Shown: positions 38,065-47,338 of the stretch, piece by piece
How positions within the stretch are numbered: the first letter of the stretch is position 1
How the letters are laid out: every line of letters begins with the position of its first letter
Assembly (NCBI RefSeq): GCF_052161615.1
Contig: NZ_CP197417.1
Span: 5,828,001-5,892,000, forward strand
Length of the DNA stretch: 64,000 bases
Source of the DNA: Aeoliella sp052161615
GTDB taxonomy: Bacteria; Planctomycetota; Planctomycetia; Pirellulales; Lacipirellulaceae
Direction of reading: 5' to 3'
The notes under the pieces: generated by a model
What the model saw: the letters and a program-made list of their open reading frames with translations, nothing else
The model's database searches: none
Told to the model about the DNA's origin: nothing
Position numbers and translations under genes: made by a program

Positions 38065-41000
38065 ATGGATAAGAGAAACTCTATGATCTACATACAACGA
38101 ACGATTGATTTTGATCGCCCAGCCAATAACGAAGTGCAGCATGTCGCGGAAACTACTTCCGAGCCGCCACCGGCTGACCAGGCTGGCAGCAAGCCGCTGT
38201 CGCTAGTCCGTCCAGACCGGCAGATTGTCTATCCTGAAGCTACGACCCACTACGACTGGCCGGATGCCAAGCTCCTTCACGACCACGACACGATCACCGT
38301 CGATCGCGTTGTGGATGACATCGATGGACCAGCCCATCGGTTTGTCATTAAACGGGGCGATACCGTCGAAGTCTACATCTCGGAAGGCAACTTGCATGTC
38401 GGGGAGGTAATCGGGATTAGTCACGCCCGGCAGGAAGCTCGAGTCGCTTGGGATGAAACGCTTGCAAAAGGAGGCTGGTTTCATGTAGGGCGAATTTATC
38501 CCGCTAGTGAGCCCGAGCCAGCACGACCCCCAAAAGGTCAGTCCCTTTCTAAAGTCATCGCAGCGGTCAATAGCAGGCACGCTGGCGAGCTTACAGAGGC
38601 AGACCGCGTTTCGCCGCCGAGCGTTCCGGTAACAACTGCTCTACTTCTTGATTTTCTAAGCCAGCACGCGGGGCGAGAGTTCTCCACCAGTGAGCTGCGA
38701 CATCAATTTGGGTGCACGGGCTTTGACGCGAGCAACCCGCTTCTGAATCCTGTTCACAAGGTGCTTAAGGAGCTAAGGGATGCTGGGAAGATGCATGTCG
38801 TGGAGCCGCGATTTGGCGATCCTCGGGTTTCCGTCCTGGACTTACCCGGCACCGCGGCCGAACTCACCCTCTCTCACTGCCCCGATACTCTCTCGGGCTC
38901 AGAGGTTCGAAGGCTCTTCACCAAACACAAGCAGACCGTCGCCGAGTTTGCCACGCGATGCGGCTTCACTCAGAAACACATTCGGGAAGTCTTTGAGCGA
39001 GGCCTCGGTGAGCGAAACGCAGTAAGGGACTGGCTTGAGGCCATTTTGACTCCGGTCGCGACCTCTGCCGCTTCCACCGCTATGGCCACGCCGCCACCCG
39101 CAGACCTTGTGCCCTACACGTTTGAGGACTTCAAGAAGTTTCATGGCGAGTTTCGACGCGGCGGCATCACCTTTGATGACTACCGCCATCAGTTTGAGCG
39201 ACTGCTTAAGAGTCGAGATTCCCTGAAGCAAGAGCTCATGTCCCGCTACAAAGCGAAGGAGATGGCTGTCCTTGCTTCCCGCTTCGGATCGTGGCACGCC
39301 AAACGCTCCACGAAGGAGGAGAACGCCGCCCACATCGTCCAGAAGATGCTCTCCGCATTTCTGCTGGATGGATCCGTCACGTATCAGCCACTTGGTGGCG
39401 AGACCTACGAGGAGGCTATCACCAAGAAGGTACGAGCCCTAGACGCTGGCCAGTACGCCCGAACTTTTGAGAAGTGGCAGGAAGAGTCCCTAGCACAGGA
39501 GAAGGCACTCACTAATCCTGAGACGTTCGCAGAGTTTCGCACCTTTATCCTCGACAAAGGAGAGGACGCACTAAGCGATGAGCAGCTGGCCCGCTACGAC
39601 GCCATGCACGCTGATGTCACTCGGGAAAGACGAGCGAGCGCGCTCCCTGCCACCGTCGCCAGATTTCAGAGCGAGGATCTGCAAGGAATCAGCTTCCAGA
39701 TGAAGGAGGGATTCCACGACAAACGCCAATGTCCTCTCTGGATCGTGCAGCTTGAGACCCGCGTCGAGCGAGACGCATTTAACGAGCTCAACCGTAAGGC
39801 CAAAATGCTCGCGGGCTGGTATTCGAGCTTCAAGAAATCGGACGCTGGCTTCCAGTTTCTGGATAAAGACAACGCAGATAAGTTCTGCTCGCTACTGGAG
39901 GGGGACGCCGACCGCACCGAGGTGGTGGAGGCAAGGCGGGAACGAAGGGAGCTTACGGCCGCAGAGCGGCTGCATGAGCTCGCTACCGAGCTTTGTGCCC
40001 GGGCAGAAGAGACCATCGAGCGGAGCAACGAGTCCCTGCAGAATACGGCCAGGCGTGCAGATATCCAGGCAGGCGTCCGGGGGCGAGCCTACTCGGACCA
40101 GGCCATGGCACGCACGCTTCACTCGATTGCAGAAGCCCTCTCTCGCGGCGAGGCACAGTACCTCGATGGGATCCGGCACAAGACGCACGCCGAAACGCTA
40201 GACGCGATTCTTCGCCGGGCCAAGTGGGAGCGAGTGCGGGCCCACAAGAGAGACGCTGGTGAAAGTACCTATGAGCACGGCCGCCGCCGTGACCGCATCG
40301 AGAACGAGCCTATGGGGCTCGCGACGGTACGAATTGCTGAGTACCCCTACCCACATTTCTACAAACGCACGCTCCAAGAGCTTGTCACGGCCGGACTGAA
40401 CAAAAGCGGCATGAAACAGGCCGCTCAGAAGATGCAAAAGCGACTCTCCTACGAGAAGGAGGACTACATCACCTTTAAGGCAGAGCACGATATCACGTCC
40501 GTCTTTGATTTCATCGATCGGGCGAAGGCAGCAGGTCTAAATGTTGAACGTGCCACGCAGTCCATCGAAGAATACAACCGGCTTCAGCGGGCAGGAATTG
40601 CTGATATCCATGAGCTCAGAGCTGCCCTTCGGGAGTACCTCGGACATCGCGGCGAGGCCCGCGGAGACTCACCCATTCTCATCGCAGAGCGAGAGCTTAT
40701 CGGGAAGAAGCTGCCCGGCTTTTTTCCAACCCCGCGACCCATCATTGAGCAAATGCTTGAGCTGGCGGCAATCGACGCCGAGCATCGAGTTCTTGAGCCA
40801 TCGTGCGGCAAGGGAGATATCCTGGACGCCATCAAAGACGCATGCCCTGAAGCGACGCTTTACGCGATCGAATGGAATCGAACGCTATCGGACGTGCTGT
40901 CCGCCAAAGGACACGAGGTTGCGTTTGGAGACTTCCTTGAGCATAACGGCGACTACGATCGGATCCTAATGAATCCGCCGTTTGAGCAAGGTGCTGACAT

Positions 41001-41250
41001 GGCTCACATTCAGCATGCCTATTCGCTCTTGGCACCTGGCGGACGACTTGTCTCTGTCATCTCGGAAGGTCCGTTCTTTCGCTCCGACAAACAGAGTACG
41101 GAATTTCGCCAGTGGCTTGATGAAATAGGCGGCGAGATAGAACAGCTGCCGGAAGACGCCTTCCAGGGCCGCGACGCGTTTCGGGAGACAGGCGTTCGCA
41201 CTCGACTGGTAATCTTAAGTAAAGAGCAACCTGCCTACGTGGTGGGCTGA
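38065..41250 (+). CDS. Large mobile-element protein with C-terminal adenine-specific DNA methyltransferase domain
   Basis: 1061 residues; ATG with AAGGA 8 bases before. The C-terminus (about 890-1050) is a class I methyltransferase: FFPTPRPIIEQML, motif I VLEPSCGKGDILDAI (about 909), motif IV LMNPPFEQGADM (about 968), typical N6-adenine. Upstream, about 190-330, lies an HTH-like region (LHQFGC, CGFTQKHIREVFERG), and then a long helical, highly charged middle (350-850) of unknown fold. Plasmid- and ICE-borne orphan methyltransferases of this type protect the element from restriction or mimic host methylation. No cognate restriction gene is adjacent. Confidence 0.8.
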   Translation: MDKRNSMIYIQRTIDFDRPANNEVQHVAETTSEPPPADQAGSKPLSLVRPDRQIVYPEATTHYDWPDAKLLHDHDTITVDRVVDDIDGPAHRFVIKRGDTVEVYISEGNLHVGEVIGISHARQEARVAWDETLAKGGWFHVGRIYPASEPEPARPPKGQSLSKVIAAVNSRHAGELTEADRVSPPSVPVTTALLLDFLSQHAGREFSTSELRHQFGCTGFDASNPLLNPVHKVLKELRDAGKMHVVEPRFGDPRVSVLDLPGTAAELTLSHCPDTLSGSEVRRLFTKHKQTVAEFATRCGFTQKHIREVFERGLGERNAVRDWLEAILTPVATSAASTAMATPPPADLVPYTFEDFKKFHGEFRRGGITFDDYRHQFERLLKSRDSLKQELMSRYKAKEMAVLASRFGSWHAKRSTKEENAAHIVQKMLSAFLLDGSVTYQPLGGETYEEAITKKVRALDAGQYARTFEKWQEESLAQEKALTNPETFAEFRTFILDKGEDALSDEQLARYDAMHADVTRERRASALPATVARFQSEDLQGISFQMKEGFHDKRQCPLWIVQLETRVERDAFNELNRKAKMLAGWYSSFKKSDAGFQFLDKDNADKFCSLLEGDADRTEVVEARRERRELTAAERLHELATELCARAEETIERSNESLQNTARRADIQAGVRGRAYSDQAMARTLHSIAEALSRGEAQYLDGIRHKTHAETLDAILRRAKWERVRAHKRDAGESTYEHGRRRDRIENEPMGLATVRIAEYPYPHFYKRTLQELVTAGLNKSGMKQAAQKMQKRLSYEKEDYITFKAEHDITSVFDFIDRAKAAGLNVERATQSIEEYNRLQRAGIADIHELRAALREYLGHRGEARGDSPILIAERELIGKKLPGFFPTPRPIIEQMLELAAIDAEHRVLEPSCGKGDILDAIKDACPEATLYAIEWNRTLSDVLSAKGHEVAFGDFLEHNGDYDRILMNPPFEQGADMAHIQHAYSLLAPGGRLVSVISEGPFFRSDKQSTEFRQWLDEIGGEIEQLPEDAFQGRDAFRETGVRTRLVILSKEQPAYVVG

Positions 41251-41531
41251 ACTGTTGAATGCGACGGCACCCTCAGCGAAGACGCGATCGCGGTACCCTG
41301 CCTGCGGGACCTGCTCTATGAGTTGTTTCTTTTCGTTGGGCTGTTGGTGGGCAGGGTCAGCGGCTTAGCGGCCGCGTTCTGAAACTTGGTTGGCATTCGC
41401 GATCGGTGTTGGTCGGCGAATGATTGCACCGTTGAGGGAATTCGCGACTTCGTGGTTATCCAGCTGGACTAAGACGCCATCGACGAGGACCGAGACAAAA
41501 GTCAACGACCGCCGCAGGGGCCGCTACGTGC

Positions 41532-42851
41532 TCACTCCGGTAGCTCGAAAGGCATTGTATTCGACTGGGAGACCGTAGCTTTTACCTCAGCTCTCGTCGC
41601 CGGAGGTAGACCCCATTGCGAGAACAGTTTGTCATGCACGGGAGGCTTCACCGAGACCACTAGCTGCTCTGCATCTCCCTTGACATGGATTGGAATGATC
41701 GCGAAGTGCACTGACGATGCTCGAGACATATGGGGAACGAGTCGATATGTAATCTCTATATTCGCAGGCCCCACTTGCTGCACTCGATCTAGATGCACGT
41801 AATAGCCACTTGGTAGCGAGTAGAAGATCACGCTGATCGATTGATCTGCCGGCACGGTCTCTGGAACGTCGCATTGTCCACTGGCGATGCGTTCGAAGTT
41901 CTCCAGCGCCGTCTTTCCGGTACCAGTTACGGCAAACGCCTGGGGCGTATTACTTTCTCTCAACGGTCCGTTATTCAAGGCGTTCTTTATGGCGACCACA
42001 CTGGAGCTGCGATATCGCCTCGCTACTTCTATGCGTTGCTCTTCCGCCAAGTCCCGTGGGGTGCGGCCGAAGCTTGCTGGATCAAGCTCCCGGACATCCC
42101 GGGTTCGGGGCATATCCAGCGCCCAGACCTCGTCGAGTGCAACGAGACCTTCATCTCCGGCAGCTCCCAGCGTGGGAGTGAGGACCGGTTGACCGGTGTC
42201 CCCATCCACAGTTGCAGCCACCTCAAAGATGGTATCCCCCGGCACCAGTCTTTCCGAGACGGATTTTTCCACCGGAACGAATCCCTGTTTCACGTATTTG
42301 GGCTCTAGCGGCAGTTGCTGGAACTTCACGGAATACTCGCCCGCCGGTAAATCCCCCAGCGGGATCAAGGCAAAATCGACCGTGGCCTGCGGATCGGAAG
42401 ATGGCACGAACCGGTATTCCACGAAAGTCTCCCTTCCTTTCTGCGTCACGCTCACGATTTCGGCCTCGTAGCTGCTGACAAACCGGCAGAAGACCAACTG
42501 CACTTCCGTCCCAAACACCGTCGACTTCTTATCGAATAGCCCGTCCGCCTTCTGCAAGGCGGTGAATGCCCGCGCCGCAGCGAGCTCGGGTGGTCCCGAC
42601 ACCACGAGCGATTGCATCGGCCCATTTGGTCGAGCAGTGAGCGCTCTGGTTATTCGCTCCGCCAGGAACGGCTTCCTACCCATCTTTTCGGCGGACTTGG
42701 AGAGGAGTTCGTCGAGATCGCTCGTCCCTGGCATGCCCAGCGCAAACACCTTACTGATGGGGATGGCGTGGCCCCCCTCTTCTGTCTGCCGCTCTCCGGC
42801 GGCACAGATCGACGTTACCCACAGGATCGCGAGCAGCAGATGGGGACGCAT
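41532..42851 (-). CDS. Secreted protein with two ALDMPGTRD-type domains
   Basis: 439 residues from the ATG at 42851, which opens a signal peptide (LLLAILWVTSICAAG); an earlier in-frame ATG at 42899 would overlap the upstream gene. Two repeats of one domain: ALGMPGTSDLDEL at about 35 and ALDMPRTRDVREL at about 235. Each is followed by a helical region, a VFFS/VIFYS strand and an FA(L/I)IP motif. The function is unknown. I know this motif only from unannotated planctomycete proteins. Confidence 0.7.
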   Translation of the reverse strand: MRPHLLLAILWVTSICAAGERQTEEGGHAIPISKVFALGMPGTSDLDELLSKSAEKMGRKPFLAERITRALTARPNGPMQSLVVSGPPELAAARAFTALQKADGLFDKKSTVFGTEVQLVFCRFVSSYEAEIVSVTQKGRETFVEYRFVPSSDPQATVDFALIPLGDLPAGEYSVKFQQLPLEPKYVKQGFVPVEKSVSERLVPGDTIFEVAATVDGDTGQPVLTPTLGAAGDEGLVALDEVWALDMPRTRDVRELDPASFGRTPRDLAEEQRIEVARRYRSSSVVAIKNALNNGPLRESNTPQAFAVTGTGKTALENFERIASGQCDVPETVPADQSISVIFYSLPSGYYVHLDRVQQVGPANIEITYRLVPHMSRASSVHFAIIPIHVKGDAEQLVVSVKPPVHDKLFSQWGLPPATRAEVKATVSQSNTMPFELPE

Positions 42852-42882
42852 GCGGAGTAGCTCCCCTTGGTCTTCGGTATCT

Positions 42883-43569
42883 TCAATCGCGATCGACATC
42901 TTCTTTTACCTCGAACGTGAATGACGAGCACACGCTCTTGTGGCCGTCATTAAGTACCGTTACCCGTTCTCCATCCTGGTGAACAGGAGGCAATCTCTCG
43001 ATAAGCACTTTTCCAGTACCCGCTTCGAGCTTGCCCACAGGGATAATGGCGAAATGACTTGTTACGTCAGTTGATTGATGAGCCACGTAATGGTAATCGA
43101 TGCGAATGCGATTCTCGCTCTTTAACACGCGATCAAGCTCTACATAACGACCACGGGCATAGGAGAAAAACACAAGCGAGAGCTCCTTATGAGCGGGCAC
43201 TTCCGCTACGGCCGGACGTTTGCCACGGGGATCCTTCTCGTAGAGCTCCAGCTGCTCCACCACTTGCCGCAAGGCAGACAATCCCGTTCTCTCCACGAGG
43301 AATGCGGGGGGAGCCTGTTCATCTGGTTTCAGCCTCTTTGTGAGAATTCGTTGCACCTTAATGGACAAGGATTCTTCTAAGAAGCTCTGCGAAAAGGATT
43401 GTTTCCAAAGGTCCTTTTCCAGTTCCCGAACATCCCGTGTTCCGGGCATATCTAGGGCCCATACGTCCTTCAGGGGAATGCCGCTAGAGTCAACCGTGGG
43501 TGCCTGTGGTGTTTCGGCGGCGAGCGTACTGGCGGCAAGAATGGCCGCTAAGAATATTGGACGTATCAT
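42883..43569 (-). CDS. Secreted protein with one ALDMPGTRD-type domain
   Basis: 228 residues from the ATG at 43569 (AAGAAGG 6 bases before). Signal peptide (FLAAILAASTLAAE). It carries one copy of the domain found twice in the next gene: VWALDMPGTRDVRELE, LVFFSYARGRYVELDR, HFAIIPVGKLEAG. It lies 31 bp from the presumed start of that gene on the same strand, so the two probably arose by duplication and are co-expressed. Confidence 0.7.
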   Translation of the reverse strand: MIRPIFLAAILAASTLAAETPQAPTVDSSGIPLKDVWALDMPGTRDVRELEKDLWKQSFSQSFLEESLSIKVQRILTKRLKPDEQAPPAFLVERTGLSALRQVVEQLELYEKDPRGKRPAVAEVPAHKELSLVFFSYARGRYVELDRVLKSENRIRIDYHYVAHQSTDVTSHFAIIPVGKLEAGTGKVLIERLPPVHQDGERVTVLNDGHKSVCSSFTFEVKEDVDRD

Positions 43570-43891
43570 CAACGCCTTCTTTCTGTGTTGAAGCTCGATC
43601 AACACCCTCTGGCCCTGGCGTGTATCCTACCGAAGCCACCGTGAAGGTCAATCGTGTACATTGGGTATAGGCGGTGCTTTCTATGGGCCGGATCGGGAGA
43701 TATCGCAAGGGATTCTAAAGCTTAACGGTAAATCCTACGTTCGGCTGAATGCGTTCCCCATCCGTTTCCATCAGCCGCTGCCATCGCTGCCGCAACTCGT
43801 CCGCGCGACCTTAGGCGTGCTAGATCATCTGCTCACCCGGATTGCCCTGGCCAAAGAATTGCCCGACCGGGCACGCAGTCGCTGGGAGTAC
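43570..43891. other. Short intergenic stretch
   Basis: No supported gene. A plus-strand open frame (43661-43930) with a TTG start overlaps csrA antisense and was rejected. Confidence 0.4.
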
Positions 43892-44122
43892 TTACTCGAC
43901 TCTGATGGCGACTTCCACTGGTGCGACTGAAGCCTTATCCCTATCCTCAGCTCCGTGTGGAGCATCCAAGACTTCACCTCGACACACCGGAGCTGTGCTC
44001 GGCACCTCCAGGGAAAACTCAACTCGATCTCCTACGATCCGATGAATCGCCACCACGGCCTCGCCGTGCCCAGCGATCTCGATGCGGATGCTTTGTCCGA
44101 CTTCGCGACTCATCACGACCAT
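43892..44122 (-). CDS. csrA: CsrA-family post-transcriptional regulator
   Basis: 76 residues with GGGAG 7 bases before the ATG. The N-terminus follows CsrA closely: MVVMSREVGQSIRI (compare MLVLTRKVGEKI), then a beta-rich core with VAIHRIVGDRVEFSLEVP and a V-x-R-G-E-V motif like the RNA-binding VHREEI. CsrA dimers bind GGA in hairpins near ribosome-binding sites. The C-terminal 20 residues are extra. It is carried on the accessory element and divergent from the structured leader at 44281. Confidence 0.85.
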   Translation of the reverse strand: MVVMSREVGQSIRIEIAGHGEAVVAIHRIVGDRVEFSLEVPSTAPVCRGEVLDAPHGAEDRDKASVAPVEVAIRVE

Positions 44123-44280
44123 GGTTTACTCCCTTTCTTGCGGAACATTACCCTCTATTTCAGTTGGCTCATCTTAGCACACGCAGTCAGTTCGCAGAAA
44201 TGCAGGAACCTTCGCGATAGCGTGATAGCACTCGTCATTGACTCTGGCCGTCAGACTCACTCGGCTCTTTTGGATGGTAG

Positions 44281-44371
44281 CACGGCATTCAAGGTCTGCT
44301 CGCCTAAAGCGCAAACCGTTTGCTCGCTCGCTGCTTTGCTTACAGCAAAGCCTCCACCTTGACTTGCCGTG
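44281..44371 (+). promoter_or_regulatory. Structured leader A, copy 2 (before the coiled-coil gene)
   Basis: CACGGCATTCAAGGT (44281-44295) pairs with ACCTTGACTTGCCGTG (44356-44371). Inside is an 8-bp hairpin GCTTTGCT/AGCAAAGC with a 3-base loop. Helices match leader copy 1 while loops differ, which supports a selected RNA structure. Confidence 0.6.
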
Positions 44372-44430
44372 CGGGGCGGTCACAGAGCCGAGTTTCGGCT
44401 TACAACATTTACGTAATCATGGAGAATACA

Positions 44431-44994
44431 ATGAGCATCACCGTAGCAGAGAAAACGCACTGGAAAGAACGCATCGCACAAAAGATCGAGCGTGCCATTA
44501 AAGAACTCGTCGCCAAGCACGACCCGCAGTACTTGGAGCGCATAGCCAAGGAAGCCCGAGAGCTCGCGATCGAGCTGCTTGGAGGTACAGACACTGTCGC
44601 TAGATTGAGGAACCTGCAAGAGAAGCAGAAGGCATTGGAAACCGACATCGATAACATCCAGAGCGAACTTGCCGCGATCGCTACGAAGCACGGAGCGACG
44701 CCGAGTAGAACTTATTACGGTTCACGAGATGACGCCGCACTATGGCAGCAGGCCGTTGATACTCGTCAAGAGGCAGCAGAACGGACTCTACTTCTCAAAG
44801 ACTTCCTCGGTCAACAGATTCTTAAGCTTCGTGGGGAGCAAGAATCGCTACTCGACACCGTGTGGCTCAGCACATCAAACGCCCAGATACGAGAGCTATG
44901 GAAGAACGTGACTGATCTAGTCTCCGGAGAACTGTCGGAACTTCAGAAGAAGGTGCTGCTTCAAGCCACCGACTCTCAGGAGGGCGGCAAATGA
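44431..44994 (+). CDS. Coiled-coil protein of unknown function
   Basis: 187 residues from the ATG at 44431, chosen because GGAGA sits 5 bases before; an ATG at 44419 overlaps that site. Almost wholly helical and highly charged, with a coiled-coil region (ARLRNLQEKQKALETDIDNIQSEL is in this stretch, about 55-85) and a second one near the C-terminus. It overlaps the next gene by 4 bp (ATGA). No family recognised; it may be a structural or adaptor protein of the element. Confidence 0.7.
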   Translation: MSITVAEKTHWKERIAQKIERAIKELVAKHDPQYLERIAKEARELAIELLGGTDTVARLRNLQEKQKALETDIDNIQSELAAIATKHGATPSRTYYGSRDDAALWQQAVDTRQEAAERTLLLKDFLGQQILKLRGEQESLLDTVWLSTSNAQIRELWKNVTDLVSGELSELQKKVLLQATDSQEGGK

Positions 44995-45308
44995 CAACAT
45001 TAGACCGTTTACGACACGACACAGCCCCGCTAGCGGGGCGGATCGCTGATCGCATCCATGTTTTGGCCAAGGAGTACCACCGCCTGCGTTGCGGCATCGT
45101 TGCAGAACAACTCTCCTGCGATGAGCACACCAACCTGCTTGAAATCGAAGCCAAGCTCAACGCCTTTGGAACCCTCCTAACGGTTCCCGACGTGGGAAAG
45201 TTCCTTCGACACGAAATCAGGGACGCCAGAGCCTATCTTCGTTGCACCCGCCTCAGGCTGAGCGTTAGCTCTCCTAGAGGCCGTATAGACGATAGAGGCA
45301 CAGAATGA
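44991..45308 (+). CDS. Small helical hypothetical protein
   Basis: 105 residues, starting inside the stop of the coiled-coil gene (ATGA), so translationally coupled. Basic and helical (IADRIHVLAKEYHRLRCG; LLEIEAKLNAFGTLL). No recognised family. Probably works with the upstream coiled-coil protein. Confidence 0.6.
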   Translation: MTTLDRLRHDTAPLAGRIADRIHVLAKEYHRLRCGIVAEQLSCDEHTNLLEIEAKLNAFGTLLTVPDVGKFLRHEIRDARAYLRCTRLRLSVSSPRGRIDDRGTE

Positions 45309-45379
45309 GTACTCCACCTTTAGCGGTAAAACTTGACGCCCGATCCGGCTCTGACGTACACTTAAGGAAGGAGCATACC

Positions 45380-45649
45380 ATGGTCATTCACATCGAAATC
45401 CCCGAACCCTTAGCCGAGAAAGTATCTCTGGCAGCCAAAGCACAGGCGAAATCCGCCCACGACTTTGTGCTCGAAGCGGTGGAACACACGCTGGCAGGCT
45501 CGTCTTTCCCGGAGATGCCAGTCAACGGCACCTCTAATGATGACCCCCTCCTTGGGCTCTTATCGCACGACCCTGAGCTTGCAACCTTCATCGAAGACTC
45601 GGCCATGCACGCTCGCGAAGCCCGGCCATTGAGAACGGTCTGTGACTAA
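45380..45649 (+). CDS. Putative antitoxin of a VapBC-type pair
   Basis: 89 residues from the ATG at 45380 (AAGGAAGGAG before it). N-terminal VIHIEIPEPLAEKVSLAAKAQAKSAHDFVLEAVEHTL is a ribbon-helix-helix-like pattern: strand plus two helices. The C-terminus (DDPLLGLLSHDPELATFIEDS) would bind the toxin. It overlaps the PIN-domain gene by 8 bp, the usual arrangement for such pairs. Confidence 0.75.
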   Translation: MVIHIEIPEPLAEKVSLAAKAQAKSAHDFVLEAVEHTLAGSSFPEMPVNGTSNDDPLLGLLSHDPELATFIEDSAMHAREARPLRTVCD

Positions 45650-46082
45650 GTCTCTCTTGGATACGGACATTCTGTCGGAGATTCTCAAGAACCGGGATCC
45701 CGTAGTCGCCTCTCGCGCTACGGCCTATCGCAGCGAATTTGGTCACTACACCATTTCGTGCATCACGGTGATGGAAGTCGTTTGCGGATACAAGAGAGCT
45801 CGTAAGCTGGACCTTCTGGATGCATTTCGGGAACGGCTCGATCACGTCGAAGTTTTACCCTTCTCAAGAGCTGTCGCTGACCTCGCGGGGCTCATCGATG
45901 CGGACTTGCAGAGCTCTGGGCAAGTCATCGGACGGGCTGATCCAATGATTGCCGCCATCGCGATCGAACATAACCTGACGCTTGTCACCGGTAATACGGA
46001 CCACTTCTCGCGTATCAGCGCTTTGGGCTACGCACTTCGGCTCGATAACTGGCGAACGTCGCCTGGCACCGAGCCGTCTTAG
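45642..46082 (+). CDS. PIN-domain ribonuclease toxin (VapC-like)
   Basis: 146 residues from a GTG start. The acidic PIN quartet is visible: D7 in LLDTDILSEI, E45 in ITVMEVVCG, D100 in GRADPMIAA and D120 in TGNTDHFSRI. Such toxins cleave tRNA or rRNA when the antitoxin is lost, which stabilises plasmids and islands. The antitoxin gene overlaps upstream. Confidence 0.9.
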   Translation: MTKSLLDTDILSEILKNRDPVVASRATAYRSEFGHYTISCITVMEVVCGYKRARKLDLLDAFRERLDHVEVLPFSRAVADLAGLIDADLQSSGQVIGRADPMIAAIAIEHNLTLVTGNTDHFSRISALGYALRLDNWRTSPGTEPS

Positions 46083-46097
46083 GCGACGCGAGCACTC

Positions 46098-46955
46098 TCA
46101 CCGCAACGAATCGAAGGCCGAGCAGATCTTGTGCTCGAGTTCTTTTGCAGACCAAGGCGGGGAGGCATTGGTTTCGTTCCAATCGGATAGTATCGCTAGT
46201 GATTCCTCTTTGGAGAGACCCGCATCCCGCAGCTTACAAGCTGCCCTGAAGGTGGCGTTGTGCCCACCCTCGCCCCCAATGGCATGAATCTTTCCAATGT
46301 AGGCGATAGCGTTTCTAACGCTCCCAACAAGCTTCCGTCCACGCAACCTTGATTCGCTCGCTTTCTCTGCGATCCACGCAGCATCGAAGCATGGAAGTAT
46401 CGTGTTCGTATCGTAGGCCTGCCAAAGGTACTTTCTGCCGCTTGGATGACCTGACGGCGGAGCTGTGGCATAACCCCCTTCACCCCGTATATCAACCTTT
46501 CTTTTAAGCACACCCGTTCGATTGCGAACCTCTCCCTCTTCGGGCATGGCGTAGTAGAAATGAACTCCCCCGCCACCAGTCAGTGCAACAAGCGGCGAGC
46601 TTGGAAAGTTCTTAGACCAGAAATCGGCGTCACCTTCTGAGTCGCAGTCCACGACCACGATCCCCGAGAGCCTACCGGTCACCACACCTATTCCACTCGG
46701 CGGACGCACAGCATTCGAAAACCATGCTGCTACTTCGTTTGAGTCAGGGAGTCTCGTTTGATATTCCTTCCAGGACGGAATGGACGGTTGTTTTCCAAGA
46801 AGCGGGATCAAAGACCAGCCTCTCCTGAGGTACTCGTTTGCGGATACAGCGAGCGAAGATAGGCAGTCATCGTGATCGATGCTGCCTCTTTGGTTTTCGA
46901 TAGGCTTTGGTTTTGACCACATACTCGACCGGACAAAAGAGCCCCAGCGATGCAC
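46098..46955 (-). CDS. Bifunctional primase-polymerase (Prim-Pol family)
   Basis: 285 residues. Prim-Pol features: an N-terminal YLRRGWSLIPLLGKQP segment, the metal motif VVDCDSEGDADF, the GGGVHFYY strand with His, and DIRGEGGYATAPPSGHPSGRKYLW. A C-terminal PriCT-like helical region follows (FRAACKLRDAGLSKEESLAIL). Such proteins prime replication of plasmids and phages. No helicase domain is attached. It ends 16 bp from the PIN gene (convergent) and follows the small paralog at 47011 by 55 bp on the same strand. Confidence 0.85.
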   Translation of the reverse strand: MHRWGSFVRSSMWSKPKPIENQRGSIDHDDCLSSLAVSANEYLRRGWSLIPLLGKQPSIPSWKEYQTRLPDSNEVAAWFSNAVRPPSGIGVVTGRLSGIVVVDCDSEGDADFWSKNFPSSPLVALTGGGGVHFYYAMPEEGEVRNRTGVLKRKVDIRGEGGYATAPPSGHPSGRKYLWQAYDTNTILPCFDAAWIAEKASESRLRGRKLVGSVRNAIAYIGKIHAIGGEGGHNATFRAACKLRDAGLSKEESLAILSDWNETNASPPWSAKELEHKICSAFDSLR

Positions 46956-47010
46956 GTTGTATCGAGGGGCGAAAACATCGTCGCGCTAACTACATGAATA
47001 CGATCGCTTC

Positions 47011-47334
47011 CTAGAAGCTATCGATATCCCCTTTTCGCGAGCGGTAGTCCGCTTCCATTCGCGATTGGATGAAAGCATCCGCCGCTTCAAAAAGCTTTGC
47101 CGCCCGCAAACAGTCACCGCCTCCGAGGTACTCCGTATTTTCCCATTCTGAGTTCTCGTCTCGCTTAAACGAGCGAGTCAGCTTCACGCTGAAGTTTGGC
47201 GGACCGTTCTCGCTGGGAAACTCGAACACAGCTACTGTTAGCGGAAAGCCTTTTTTCGTCCATACGGGACGCTGCTTTTTGCTACTGTCACTTACTCCAT
47301 TCCTCTCAACCCGACTCTTCGTTTGGGTAGCCAT
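47011..47334 (-). CDS. Small conserved protein, copy 2 of a three-member paralog family
   Basis: 107 residues; basic N-terminal tail, then FPLTVAVFEFP, VKLTRSFKRDE and a C-terminal helix with AADAFIQSR. Shares the fold pattern of the genes at 1695 and 47998. AAAGGAG lies 4-5 bases before the ATG but is itself paired in a possible long-range stem (47339-47347/47449-47457). It is upstream of and probably co-transcribed with the Prim-Pol gene. Confidence 0.65.
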   Translation of the reverse strand: MATQTKSRVERNGVSDSSKKQRPVWTKKGFPLTVAVFEFPSENGPPNFSVKLTRSFKRDENSEWENTEYLGGGDCLRAAKLFEAADAFIQSRMEADYRSRKGDIDSF

Positions 47335-47338
47335 TGTC

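Noticed and set aside
43661..43930. Plus-strand ORF of 89 codons
   Set aside because: TTG start without a ribosome-binding site and antisense overlap with csrA, whose match to its family is much stronger.
37901..44371. Integron attC sites
   Set aside because: The inverted repeats lack the GTTRRRY/RYYYAAC cores and there is no integron integrase or cassette array.
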